DNA of 64,000 nt. Origin: Sphingobium sp. EM0848 (lineage in GTDB: Bacteria; Pseudomonadota; Alphaproteobacteria; Sphingomonadales; Sphingomonadaceae). Positions 8,596 through 17,016 of this stretch are shown here, piece by piece. A program made the position numbers and the translations under genes. Location of the stretch: contig NZ_JABXWB010000005.1 of assembly GCF_013375555.1 (NCBI RefSeq), positions 62,001-126,000 on the forward strand. Reading direction: 5' to 3'. Each line of letters starts with the position of its first letter. Position 1 is the first letter of the stretch. The notes under the pieces are model-generated. The model was not told the DNA's origin and searched no databases. It was given only the letters and a program-made list of their open reading frames with translations.

Positions 8596-9357
8596 TCAGC
8601 GGCTCGACTGCGCATCGTCCGCGACGATGATGGTGCCGGTCACGAAATGCGACGCCGGATCGACCAGATAGAGCAAAGTGCTGTCGAGAAATTCCGGCTG
8701 ACCGAAACGGCCGCGCGGCCATTGTTGCTTCACCCCGTCGCCGACGCGGCTGAGATAGCCTTCGGTCATTTCGGACATGAACATGCCCGGCGCGATCGCA
8801 TTCACATTAATACCGAACCGCGCCCATTCCAGCGCCAGCGTCTCGGTCAGGCGGCTGATCCCGGCCTTGGTCGAGGCATAGAGCGCCGCCGCCGAAGCGG
8901 GACCATAGCTATAGGCACCGATCGACGACAGATTGACGATCCGTCCGGGCCGCTTCGCCGCTATCAGCCGCCGAGCCATTTCCGTCGCCATCAGGAAGGG
9001 CGCGCGGAAATTGGTGTCGATGACATTGTCGATATCTTCCAGCGACAACCGGGCCGCATAATTGCCATCGGATATGCCAGCATTGTTGACGAGAATGTCG
9101 ACCATGCCAAAGGTCTTTTCCGCCGCATCGAAAGTGGCAGCAATTGCCGCCGCATCCCGCAAGTCGAGCGCCTGCGCCGTCGCCCTGCCGCCCGCCGCGT
9201 TGATCTTGTCCACCAGCGCATCGAGCCGATCCGCGCGCCGCGCGGTCACGACGACCGCAGCCCCGGCCTCCGCCAGCGTCTGGGCGAAATGCTGCCCCAG
9301 CCCGGCGCTTGCGCCCGTCACCAACGCCACTTGTCCCGCCAGATTCACACCGCCCAT
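8596..9357 (-). CDS. Short-chain dehydrogenase/reductase
   Basis: A 253-residue classical SDR. The NAD(P) loop is TGASAGLGQHF (TGxxxGxG), followed by LVNNAGISDG (NNAG), the catalytic Ser in NLSSIGAYS and YASTKAG (YxxxK). The Ser-Tyr-Lys catalytic residues are all present. It probably oxidises or reduces an alcohol/ketone of the local catabolic pathway. ATG 9357 is chosen because GGAGAG lies 7 bases upstream; a TTG 6 codons earlier is less likely. It is divergent from the aldo/keto reductase gene, sharing a 133-base regulatory gap. Confidence 0.88.
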   Translation of the reverse strand: MGGVNLAGQVALVTGASAGLGQHFAQTLAEAGAAVVVTARRADRLDALVDKINAAGGRATAQALDLRDAAAIAATFDAAEKTFGMVDILVNNAGISDGNYAARLSLEDIDNVIDTNFRAPFLMATEMARRLIAAKRPGRIVNLSSIGAYSYGPASAAALYASTKAGISRLTETLALEWARFGINVNAIAPGMFMSEMTEGYLSRVGDGVKQQWPRGRFGQPEFLDSTLLYLVDPASHFVTGTIIVADDAQSSR

Positions 9358-9440
9358 GGCTGCACTCTCCTGCAAATATTGTCCGAGCGACAGCCTTGCC
9401 CCGGTGGCATGATTGAGGCAATGATTTTCCGAATGGCATT

Positions 9441-9450
9441 AGATTTATCT
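9441..9450. promoter_or_regulatory. AGATTTATCT motif in SDR/aldo-keto reductase gap
   Basis: A ten-base interrupted palindrome (AGAT-TT-ATCT) lies in the divergent gap between the SDR and the aldo/keto reductase, 41 bases before the latter's ATG. The same site with the spacer reversed, AGATAAATCT, occurs at 15145-15154 upstream of the Baeyer-Villiger monooxygenase. A shared operator is an inference. Confidence 0.3.
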
Positions 9451-9490
9451 GTGCGTCGGCCATCGTGTCGATTGATGGAGGAGAGAATAT

Positions 9491-10567
9491 ATGGCGCTCA
9501 CCGATTATTTCACCCTGGGCCGCTCCGGCCTGCGCGTCAGCCCGCTATGCCTGGGTACGATGACCTTCGGCCAATCCGAATGGGGATGCGATGAGACCAT
9601 ATCGGCGCAGATGATCCACGCCTATGTCGAGGCTGGCGGCAACTTCTTCGATACCGCCGATGTTTATGGCAAAGGCATCAGCGAACACATAGTCGGCAAA
9701 GTCCTGAACGACGCCGGCCTACGCGAGCAGATGGTGATCGCGACAAAATATACATTCGACTCCGGTGCGTCAGGGATCAATGCCTTTGGCAACGGCCGCA
9801 AGAACATGATGCGTGCGGTCGACGACTCGCTGCGGCGGCTGGATACTGATTATATCGATCTTTACTGGATGCATGCCTGGGACACGGTGACGCCGGTCGA
9901 AGAAGTGGTACATGGCTTCGACGCCCTCATCCGTGCGGGCAAGATTCGCTATTACGGACTGTCCGACATACCTGCCTGGTACGCAGTCCATGCCGTCCTT
10001 TATGCCGCACAGCATGGTCTGGCCGGGCCCATCGCGCTCCAACTGGAATATTCGCTGCTAGAACGTAGCATTGAGCGCGAACATCTACCTGCAGCGTCGC
10101 ATTTCGGCATTGGTCTCTGTCCCTGGGGTCCGCTGGCAGGCGGAGCGCTCAGCGGTAAATATCGGCGCGGCGACGTCAGCATCGAAGGACGCCTCACCAG
10201 TGTTGCGGGACCTTCTCGGGGCGTATTGGGCAAGGAGCAAAGCTGGACCGTGATCGACACGTTGACCGCCATAGCCGAGGAAATCGGCCAGAGTCCTGCC
10301 GCAGTGGCGTTGAACTGGGTCGCGACTCAGTATCGCTCGACGTCCGTCATCATTGGCGCCACACGGCCGGAACAGTTGTCGGCCAATCTGAACTCAGTCG
10401 ATTTCGACCTGCCTGAAGCGGCACGGGACCGGCTGCACATGACTTCGCGTCCACCGCTTGTAACACCCTATGATTTCTTCCGCCCCAAGCGAATGGCGAC
10501 GACGATGAACGGCCCGGTCCGGGGTTGGAGCGGCGTGAGCGGCCTCAACCACACATCCAGGGACTGA
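9491..10567 (+). CDS. Aldo/keto reductase
   Basis: A 358-residue (alpha/beta)8 NADPH-dependent reductase. The catalytic tetrad is visible as D54 and Y59 (FFDTADVYG), K86 (VIATKY) and H128 (LYWMHAW). The late GATRPEQL segment matches the family's cofactor-binding signature. It is similar in type to YajO/Tas-like AKRs. GGAGGAGAG precedes ATG 9491. In this neighbourhood it could reduce the aldehyde made by the LuxC/LuxE pair, but it could act on any carbonyl of the pathway. Confidence 0.88.
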   Translation: MALTDYFTLGRSGLRVSPLCLGTMTFGQSEWGCDETISAQMIHAYVEAGGNFFDTADVYGKGISEHIVGKVLNDAGLREQMVIATKYTFDSGASGINAFGNGRKNMMRAVDDSLRRLDTDYIDLYWMHAWDTVTPVEEVVHGFDALIRAGKIRYYGLSDIPAWYAVHAVLYAAQHGLAGPIALQLEYSLLERSIEREHLPAASHFGIGLCPWGPLAGGALSGKYRRGDVSIEGRLTSVAGPSRGVLGKEQSWTVIDTLTAIAEEIGQSPAAVALNWVATQYRSTSVIIGATRPEQLSANLNSVDFDLPEAARDRLHMTSRPPLVTPYDFFRPKRMATTMNGPVRGWSGVSGLNHTSRD

Positions 10568-10880
10568 GCAGTTCTCGGGTAGAATCGCTCCATATCTTGA
10601 AAGCAAATAGTCGGGTAGTCGGGCGTCCCTCGCTCTTCTGCCCGGCGCGATGCCTCTTTGGTACTTTTACAATATAATGTACCGCCTATTCTATATCTCA
10701 TAAGATATTGATTATAAGGCTTTTGTCATAGGGCGCCTGATTTGACCGACCGCGACTGTGGATTTTGCACAACGGTTTATCATCATTTCACATCCGGCGA
10801 TAAATGGCCCTTGATTTTTTGCCTGCTCTGTTGCCTTATCCCTGTAGATAAGAGGTTAATTAACCCGATGGGAGAGAGTG
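10568..10880. promoter_or_regulatory. AT-rich promoter region of the TonB receptor gene
   Basis: This 313-base gap holds no gene. It is distinctly AT-richer than its neighbours. Two inverted repeats are visible: GGTAC-N14-GTACC at 10660-10683 and ATATCT-CATA-AGATAT at 10693-10708, both well upstream of the receptor start. They are candidate operators. The end of the gap carries the GGAGAGAG ribosome site (10871-10878) for the receptor. Confidence 0.4.
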
Positions 10881-13106
10881 ATGGGCCGGACGCGTTTACC
10901 ATCCGTTACCGCTTGCCTGCTGGCAGCGAGTTGCCTTTGCAGCGCCGCTTATGGAACCGCCTACGCGCAGACCGCGCAGGGCCAGCCAAGTGCGCAACCA
11001 TCCATTTCCTCAAGCGACATTGTCGTCACAGCCCAGCGCAGGGAAGAGCGACTGGTCGATGTGCCGATCACCGTCACTTCGGTGAACAGCCAGACATTGC
11101 AAAATGCAGGCGTGACCGCGAGTAACTCGCTGTCGCAAGTCGTCCCGGCTTTTCGCCTGGACTATAATGGCGCCTTCGCCCAACCAACGATCCGCGGCGT
11201 CAGCACCGCCGTCGCCAATGTCGGCGGCGGTTCGGCAGTCGGCGTCTATATCGACGGCTTCTACAATGCGAGCCCGTTGACGCAGGATTTCGAATTTCTC
11301 AACGTCAACAATGTTCAGGTATTGAAGGGCCCCCAGGGCACATTGTTCGGCCGAAATACCACGGCTGGCGCTGTCCTTGTCACCACATCCGAACCGCAAC
11401 AACAGACTGCTGTGCAGGGGAAACTGGATGTATCGAGTTTCGATACCATCCGTGGATCTTTCTACGGTACGACAGGACTTGGTGGAGGCCTGTCGGCGGA
11501 CATTGGTGTGCTTTATAAATATACCAATGGCTGGTTCACCAATCTGACCGACGGCAACGATCATGTCGGGCGCGGACGGAACTTTTCGCTGCGCACGAGC
11601 CTGAAATATGAGTTCGATGAGTCCGGCAAGAATTATATCCTGGCCCGCTATATCCATACCAAGCTCAAGGACCCGACGCCCATGCTCTGGAGCGTCTATG
11701 AGGACCCCGACGGCAGGTTCCAGAGCGCGGCCTATGCGTTCGGTATTCCTGGCGCACTGATCGGCATGGATAATCGCCATATGGCAGCCGATCCCGGCTT
11801 CACGCCGCTGTTCCGCTCCGAATTGAATGCCGGTCAACTGACGGCCAAATTCGACCTCGGCTTCGCGCAGCTCACCTCCTATACGCAATATCGCAAGGAA
11901 AAGTCGCGGCAGGATCTGGAAGTCGACGATAGCAGCATTCCTATCTTCCGTGTCGCCTTCAACAATTATGACCGACTGATAACGCAGGAAGTTCTTCTCA
12001 ATTCCAATCCCGGCGGACGACTCAATTGGGTTGTCGGTGCCTTTTACATGGACCAGAAGGGCAGCGAAGCTCCCTTCGGTTCGATCACACCGCCGATCGA
12101 GACGGCCTATGACATTCACAACCGTATCAAGTCCATCTCCGGTTTTGCGGACGTCACCTGGGAGGCGATGGACAATCTGTTCCTGACCGCAGGCGCGCGC
12201 TATAGTTCGGAAAAGAATTCGGGTTACTGGTACTGCTATCCGGCAGGCGCAGCCGCTGGATTCTGCCCTCCCCCGGCTGGTGCAACCTTCGGTCGCGATG
12301 GGCCACCGGATCACACCTTCAACGCCTTCACCCCGCGCGGAGTGATCCGTTACCAGTTGAACGATCAGTCCAACATCTATGTCTCCGTTACCAGAGGTTA
12401 CAAGGCGGGCCTGCTCGACATTAACGGCTTCAGGAACACCGGCTTCATCAAGCCTGAAAAGATCACGGCCTTTGAAGGCGGCTATAAATTGTCGAGCGGC
12501 GGGACGCGTGTTGAACTGTCCGGATTCTATTATAATTACAAGGATCTGCAGGTGTCGATCTACAACGGCACGCAAAGCATTACCACCAATGCGGCAAGTT
12601 CCCATGTCTATGGTGGAGAATTGTCGCTCTACCAGGCGCTGGGTGAACATTTCAGCGTCACCGGCGGGGTTGCCTATACCCATGGCCGCTACCAGAGCTA
12701 TCCGGGAGCGCCGGGCAATGTGTTCAACTACACTACCGGCATGACGGACAACACACCGATCGATGCGTCGGGCAACCACATGATCCGGTCGCCGGACTGG
12801 ACCGGCAATCTAGGCCTGGACGGCAATTTCGAGGTGGCCAATGGCAAGCTCAACCTGAATGCCAATGTCTATTATTCCTCGAAATTCTATTTCGATGCAG
12901 CCAATAACAATGTTCAGAACGGCTTTGCCATCGTGAACCTTCGTGCCGCCTGGACCGATCCAAGCGACCACGTCACATTCGCGGCCTATGTCAACAATCT
13001 GACCGACAAGGCCTATAAGGCCCAGGTTCTGCCGAACGGACTTGGCACTGGCGTCGCATGGAACCCGCCACGGGTCATCGGCGGTTCGGTCAGCTTCCGT
13101 TACTGA
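10881..13106 (+). CDS. TonB-dependent outer-membrane receptor
   Basis: A 741-residue receptor. A signal peptide ends about residue 30 (AYGTAYAQT). Then come the TonB-box-like SDIVVTAQRR, the plug domain with VQVLKGPQGTLFGRNTTAGAV, and a 22-strand barrel ending in VIGGSVSFRY with a terminal aromatic. It is typical of the many sphingomonad receptors that import hydrophobic or aromatic compounds rather than siderophores, and its position among oxidoreductases fits that. ATG 10881 follows GGAGAGAG closely; an adjacent GTG at 10878 is a less likely start. A terminator follows at 13174. Confidence 0.92.
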   Translation: MGRTRLPSVTACLLAASCLCSAAYGTAYAQTAQGQPSAQPSISSSDIVVTAQRREERLVDVPITVTSVNSQTLQNAGVTASNSLSQVVPAFRLDYNGAFAQPTIRGVSTAVANVGGGSAVGVYIDGFYNASPLTQDFEFLNVNNVQVLKGPQGTLFGRNTTAGAVLVTTSEPQQQTAVQGKLDVSSFDTIRGSFYGTTGLGGGLSADIGVLYKYTNGWFTNLTDGNDHVGRGRNFSLRTSLKYEFDESGKNYILARYIHTKLKDPTPMLWSVYEDPDGRFQSAAYAFGIPGALIGMDNRHMAADPGFTPLFRSELNAGQLTAKFDLGFAQLTSYTQYRKEKSRQDLEVDDSSIPIFRVAFNNYDRLITQEVLLNSNPGGRLNWVVGAFYMDQKGSEAPFGSITPPIETAYDIHNRIKSISGFADVTWEAMDNLFLTAGARYSSEKNSGYWYCYPAGAAAGFCPPPAGATFGRDGPPDHTFNAFTPRGVIRYQLNDQSNIYVSVTRGYKAGLLDINGFRNTGFIKPEKITAFEGGYKLSSGGTRVELSGFYYNYKDLQVSIYNGTQSITTNAASSHVYGGELSLYQALGEHFSVTGGVAYTHGRYQSYPGAPGNVFNYTTGMTDNTPIDASGNHMIRSPDWTGNLGLDGNFEVANGKLNLNANVYYSSKFYFDAANNNVQNGFAIVNLRAAWTDPSDHVTFAAYVNNLTDKAYKAQVLPNGLGTGVAWNPPRVIGGSVSFRY

Positions 13107-13173
13107 GGCTTTAGAAAAAGGGGCGGTGAATGGGGTTTGAGAAACCCGATACACCGCCCGGCCTGAACCAACC

Positions 13174-13207
13174 AAAGCCCGCCTTTCCGAAAGGAGAGAC
13201 GGGCTTT
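13174..13207. terminator. Bidirectional intrinsic terminator
   Basis: AAAGCCCG (13174-13181) pairs with CGGGCTTT (13200-13207), and the inner CTTTCC-GAAA-GGAGAG extends the stem. It lies between the stops of the convergent TonB receptor and Baeyer-Villiger monooxygenase genes, with A/T runs in the outer stem rather than a long T tail. It probably ends both transcripts. Confidence 0.8.
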
Positions 13208-13219
13208 CTCTGGTAAAAG

Positions 13220-15055
13220 TCAATCGATCAGCATCATACCGCCGAGGTCGCCCTTGTCGCGCCATTCGCCGATCAGTTCGCCGAATTTGTAGAAACCCGG
13301 CGCATAAGGTTCGCTGACCGCCGCACGGATGCCGCCGGTGCCGCCACCTTCATTATTATAATAGCCCGGCGTGCATTCCTGCAGGAAGGTGTCGGGCGGC
13401 GCGAGTTCGCGGATCGTCCTGACCCAATCATCCTGCGCCTGACGGGTCGGTTCGACCGAAGCCGCGCCCCGCGCCAGAGTCTCGCGGATGATATAGGCGA
13501 TATGCTCGCCTTGCTGTTCATACATGGCCGTGACGCTGGTGCTAAGCCCGCCCTGCGTAAAGCCAGTGAAGAACAGGCCGGGAAAGCCATGGCTGCTCAT
13601 GCCGTGGAAGGTCTGATAGCCCTCGCGCCAATGGTCATAGAGCGACAGGCCGTCGCGACCGTCGATCGCCTCTATGCCCGAAGCGACCTTCTGGTCCTGC
13701 GCCGCGATCTCGAAACCGCTGGCGAAGATAACGCAGTCGACTTCATATTCCTGACCATTGGCCACCAGTCCCTTTTCCGTTATCCGCTCGACACCCTTGC
13801 TGGACGACACATCGACCAGTGTGACATTGGGCCGGTTGAATGTCGGCAGATAGTCATTGCTGGAGCAAGGCCGCTTGCACATGTAACGATAATAGGGCTT
13901 GAGCGCCTCGGCCGTGGTGGGATCATCAACAATATCGTCAATCCGCCGCCGAATACGCTCCATCACGCCATAATCTTCCTGCTCGCGGATCGCGACCAGT
14001 TCCTCGATCGACAGTTCAGCCTTGTCCGAAGCGGCGACGCGGCCCGACACATTACGGCCGACTTCGGTGAAGAAGTCGCAAGTATAGTCATCCTCGGCTG
14101 GTTTCGACGGAAATGGCTCACCGGAAAAGATGTAGAAATTCTCCTGCCGGTCGCGCTGCCAACCCGGTTGCAGGCTCGCGGCCCATTCAGGATCAGTCGG
14201 GTCATTGCGGCGATGGTCCACGGCGGAAGGCGTGCGCTGAAACACCGTCAAATGCTTGGCGTAACGGCCCAGGAACGGCACGATCTGGATCGCCGTCGCG
14301 CCCGTACCGATCACCGCAACGCGCTTGTCGGCCAATTTGCTCAGCACCGGGTCCTTGGGACCGCCGCCGGTATAGTCATAATCCCAGCGCGCGGAATGGA
14401 ATGTGTGCCCCTTGAAGCTGGAAAGACCAGAGATCCCGGGCAGCTTGGGCTTACTCCACGGCCCCGTCGCCATGATGACGAAGCGCACGCGCAGTTCATC
14501 ATCCTGATTGGTGACGATGGTCCAGCGTCTGGTCGCCTCATCCCAGCGTATTGACCGGATCATGGTACCGAACAATGCGCCTTCATAAAGACCGAAATGC
14601 TTACCCATATTCTGGCAATGCTGATAAATCTCCACACCGTCGACGAAACGCTTCGACGGCATGTAATTCAGTTCTTCGAGCATCGGAACATAGCAATAGG
14701 ATTCATTGTCGCACTGGATACCGGGATAGCGGTTCCAATACCATGCGCCCCCGAAATCACCGCCCATCTCAATGATACGCACATCCTGAACGCCGGCTTT
14801 TTTTAGGTTCGCGCCGGCCAACAGGCCCGCAAAACCGCCGCCGATGATGACGACATCGACATTTTCGACAACAGGGTCGCGCTCCACAGGTGGCGTGTGC
14901 GGATCGGCCTCCCAGAAATCATGCATCTCGGCGGTGACGTGCACATATTGGGCGGTGCCTTCCTTGCGCAGCCGCTTATCACGTTCATGCCGATATTTTT
15001 CGCGCAGCGCATCCAGTTCGATATCGTGGGGCGTCACTGATGGCGCACAACCCAT
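13220..15055 (-). CDS. Baeyer-Villiger monooxygenase (class B flavoprotein)
   Basis: A 611-residue FAD/NADPH enzyme that inserts oxygen next to a ketone to make an ester or lactone. The FAD Rossmann motif GGGFAG is near residue 72, the BVMO fingerprint FKGHTFHSARWD (F-x-G-x3-H-x3-W/D) near 214-225, and the NADPH motif GTGATA near 250. The N-terminal extension of about 60 residues before the first Rossmann motif, and the overall length, match the phenylacetone/cyclopentadecanone/steroid monooxygenase group rather than the 540-residue cyclohexanone type. It is followed leftward by a terminator and preceded by the SDR gene on the same strand, a plausible alcohol-to-ketone-to-ester pair. Confidence 0.92.
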   Translation of the reverse strand: MGCAPSVTPHDIELDALREKYRHERDKRLRKEGTAQYVHVTAEMHDFWEADPHTPPVERDPVVENVDVVIIGGGFAGLLAGANLKKAGVQDVRIIEMGGDFGGAWYWNRYPGIQCDNESYCYVPMLEELNYMPSKRFVDGVEIYQHCQNMGKHFGLYEGALFGTMIRSIRWDEATRRWTIVTNQDDELRVRFVIMATGPWSKPKLPGISGLSSFKGHTFHSARWDYDYTGGGPKDPVLSKLADKRVAVIGTGATAIQIVPFLGRYAKHLTVFQRTPSAVDHRRNDPTDPEWAASLQPGWQRDRQENFYIFSGEPFPSKPAEDDYTCDFFTEVGRNVSGRVAASDKAELSIEELVAIREQEDYGVMERIRRRIDDIVDDPTTAEALKPYYRYMCKRPCSSNDYLPTFNRPNVTLVDVSSSKGVERITEKGLVANGQEYEVDCVIFASGFEIAAQDQKVASGIEAIDGRDGLSLYDHWREGYQTFHGMSSHGFPGLFFTGFTQGGLSTSVTAMYEQQGEHIAYIIRETLARGAASVEPTRQAQDDWVRTIRELAPPDTFLQECTPGYYNNEGGGTGGIRAAVSEPYAPGFYKFGELIGEWRDKGDLGGMMLID

Positions 15056-15144
15056 ATCCGACTCTCCTTCAAACGGCCCTGGCAGCCTTGTTCCGTCAGA
15101 TAAGCGCCATCTGCGAAAAATTTCAATGTAAATTTAATTTGATT

Positions 15145-15154
15145 AGATAAATCT
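15145..15154. promoter_or_regulatory. AGATAAATCT motif upstream of the BVMO gene
   Basis: This ten-base interrupted palindrome (AGAT-AA-ATCT) sits about 90 bases upstream of the BVMO ATG in the 103-base gap before the SDR stop. Its reverse complement matches the site at 9441-9450 exactly. It may mark shared control of this oxidoreductase cluster. Confidence 0.3.
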
Positions 15155-15158
15155 CACA

Positions 15159-15914
15159 TCAAGCCGCTGTATAGCCACCATCCACTGGCATAGCCGCGCC
15201 GGTGACATAACTGGCCGCATCCGAAAGCAGCCAGGCTGCGATCTCTGCCACCTCAATGGGTTGCGCCATGCGGCCGATCGGATGCGCCGCCTTGATCGCT
15301 CCCAATTGCATGGCCATGGCCGGGTCGCTCATGCCCTGGCGGAACATGTCGGTTTCGATGGCGCCGGGCAGTATGGCGTTCACGCGGATGCCCTGTCGGC
15401 TATATTCCATCGCCGCCGCTCGGGTCAGTCCAACGACGCCATGTTTCGCAGCGGTATAAGCGCCGTTGAGCGTGATCGCCACCTGCCCCAGCACCGAGGA
15501 TGTGTTGACGATAGCCCCGCCGCCCGTTTTCAACATGGCCGCAACCTGATGCTTGATGCACAGGAAAGTGCCGTCGAGGTTGACCGCATTCACACGCCGC
15601 CATTCCTGTAATGACAGTTCGTGCAAAGGTGAACTCACCTGATCGACCCCGGCATTGTTGAAGGCGCCGTCCAGCCGCCCCTTAATGCCGACCGCAAAGT
15701 CCACGAAGCGCTGCACCTGCGCCTCTTCGCTGATATCGACCTGCATAGCGTGTGCCTGACCGCCCGCCTGTATGATGGCGGCCACCGTCGCTTCCACCTC
15801 TGCTGCGCGATCGACGGCTACGACATGCGCCCCCATCTCGGCAAAGCGTACCGCCGACGCCCGCCCTATACCCGACGCAGCCCCGGTAACGATGATGACC
15901 TTGCCCTGCAACAC
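15159..15914 (-). CDS. Short-chain dehydrogenase/reductase
   Basis: A classical SDR of about 251 residues: TGAASGIGRAS cofactor loop, FNNAGVDQ, catalytic Ser in NTSSVLGQV, and YTAAKHG (YxxxK). The ending SYVTGAAMPVDGGYTAA is the usual SDR C-terminus. GGAGAAGG lies just upstream of adjacent GTG (15914) and TTG (15911) codons, either of which can be the start; there is no ATG. Reading further upstream enters group II intron debris, so the native promoter may have been lost or replaced. It is on the same strand as the BVMO gene and could supply its ketone substrate. Confidence 0.85.
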   Translation of the reverse strand: MLQGKVIIVTGAASGIGRASAVRFAEMGAHVVAVDRAAEVEATVAAIIQAGGQAHAMQVDISEEAQVQRFVDFAVGIKGRLDGAFNNAGVDQVSSPLHELSLQEWRRVNAVNLDGTFLCIKHQVAAMLKTGGGAIVNTSSVLGQVAITLNGAYTAAKHGVVGLTRAAAMEYSRQGIRVNAILPGAIETDMFRQGMSDPAMAMQLGAIKAAHPIGRMAQPIEVAEIAAWLLSDAASYVTGAAMPVDGGYTAA

Positions 15915-15984
15915 GCGCCTTCTCCAAGTTAGAGCGAGATTTCCCCATCGCTGACCAACAGCGCGCCGGTCACATTCGCGGCTA

Positions 15985-16573
15985 TACTCTGGCGGTCGCG
16001 TTGTGACCGTGCGATATGCCGACGACTTCGTCATGCGCTTCGAGAAGGAGGCGGACGCGCGGGAGATGTTTTTTTGCCCTCAAAGAAAGGCTGAGTCAAT
16101 TTGGCTTGGCTCTACACGAGGACAAGACGCGGTTGATCGAGTTTGGTCGGTTCGCGGCCTTGACGAGACAGCGGCGTGGTGAGCGGCGTCCCGAGACCTT
16201 CGCCTTTATGGGCTTCATCCACTACCGTGGGAAGACCGGGGACGGTCGGTTTATCGTCAAGCATAAAACCGAAGGAAAACGCCTGACGCGAAAGCTGAAG
16301 GCAGTCCGCGAGGAAGCTTGGCGGTTCATGCACGCTCCACTGGCCATACAGCACGACTGGTACTCAGCCGTGCTACGTGATCAATGGCTATTACGGCAGA
16401 CTGCACAACTACCCTGCGCTCAATGGTTTCTACCGCGAAGTCCGTCGCGCTGTCTCCCATGCCGCAGTCAGAAATCCCGGCGTATGGCGTGGCATGAGTT
16501 CGATACCCTGACGTCCCGCTTCCGCCTTCCGTTGCCTCGTATCACTCGGTCTTGGGCGCAGGCACGGATGTGA
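15985..16573 (+). pseudogene. Group II intron reverse transcriptase/maturase remnant
   Basis: The plus strand reads VTVRYADDFVMRFEKEADAREM, containing the RT active-site motif YADD. It then shifts frame at a run of seven Ts (16069-16075) and continues ALKERLSQFGLALHEDKTRLIEF, FAFMGFIHYRGKTGDGRF and a maturase segment, AWRFMHAPLAIQHDW. Near 16380-16455 a second stretch (YYGRLHNYPALNGFYREVRR) is in another frame, after which the first frame resumes to the usual ending. The N-terminal RT domains are missing. At least three frame breaks make it non-functional unless the homopolymer shift is a sequencing error. Confidence 0.8.
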
Positions 16574-16591
16574 TGCGGGTTACCCTCGGGG

Positions 16592-16624
16592 GAGCCGGGT
16601 GCGGGAAATTCGCCCGCCCGGATC
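16592..16624 (+). ncRNA. Group II intron domain V (degenerate)
   Basis: Just after the maturase remnant lies GAGCC-GGGTGCG-GGAAAT-TCGCCCGCCC-GGATC, the 33-base hairpin shape of domain V with the catalytic AGC triad at its 5' side. The usual G-U pair of the triad is replaced by a G-A mismatch because the 3' strand is GGATC instead of GGTTC. The RNA is therefore probably inactive. It marks the 3' end of the dead intron. Confidence 0.6.
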
Positions 16625-16925
16625 TGTGAGGGCGAAGCCGAATAACTTAGCTATTCGACTACAACCGCCCCATGAACCTCGTCGTCTCACGTGCATTCTT
16701 TAAGGTGGGGTGGATGATCACAACCTGACCATCCATCCGCTCTCAGCATTGCAGTTCTGATTATGGAATGACGGCAAAGGGTCAGTACGCTCGGTATCAG
16801 CTGATCGAACATATCCCAGAATGATATTGGCCAAAAGTATAATTTGTTTCGCATCGGCGTGGGCTTGCACGGACAACAAAAATCCGCATTATTCCCCTGC
16901 AAAATGACACATCAGGAGAAGATTC
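16625..16925 (+). promoter_or_regulatory. Upstream region of the PQQ operon
   Basis: No gene is seen in these 301 bases. A TATAAT hexamer at 16838-16843, 83 bases before the pqqA ATG, is the best -10 candidate. A convincing TTGACA-like -35 is not visible. GGAG at 16914-16917 is the pqqA ribosome site. The left part is probably intron 3' flank. Confidence 0.3.
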
Positions 16926-17009
16926 ATGAGCTGGAAGACACCCAAGATTCGTGAGATCGCGCTGGGCGCGGAGATCAACTGCTATGCCTGCGCGGAACTG
17001 ACCGCCTGA
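16926..17009 (+). CDS. pqqA: PQQ precursor peptide PqqA
   Basis: A 27-residue ribosomally made peptide from which the cofactor pyrroloquinoline quinone is cut. It contains E16-I-N-C-Y20, the E-x3-Y pair whose side chains are crosslinked by PqqE and become the PQQ skeleton, and the leader start MSWKTPKIREI typical of the family. The flanking Cys residues (C19, C22) around the Tyr are also seen in relatives. The ATG follows a GGAG site. It is the first gene of the operon, 7 bases before pqqB. Confidence 0.95.
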   Translation: MSWKTPKIREIALGAEINCYACAELTA

Positions 17010-17016
17010 ATTTCCC

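Noticed and set aside
7426..9594. 722-codon open frame on the plus strand
   Set aside because: It runs across the antisense of the LuxE-like and SDR genes and out of frame through the ferredoxin gene, all with clear motifs, and its own translation is arginine/proline-rich without domains.
11010..12779. 589-codon open frame on the minus strand
   Set aside because: It is antisense to the TonB receptor gene, whose sequence fully matches its family; the long frame is a by-product of high-GC codon use.
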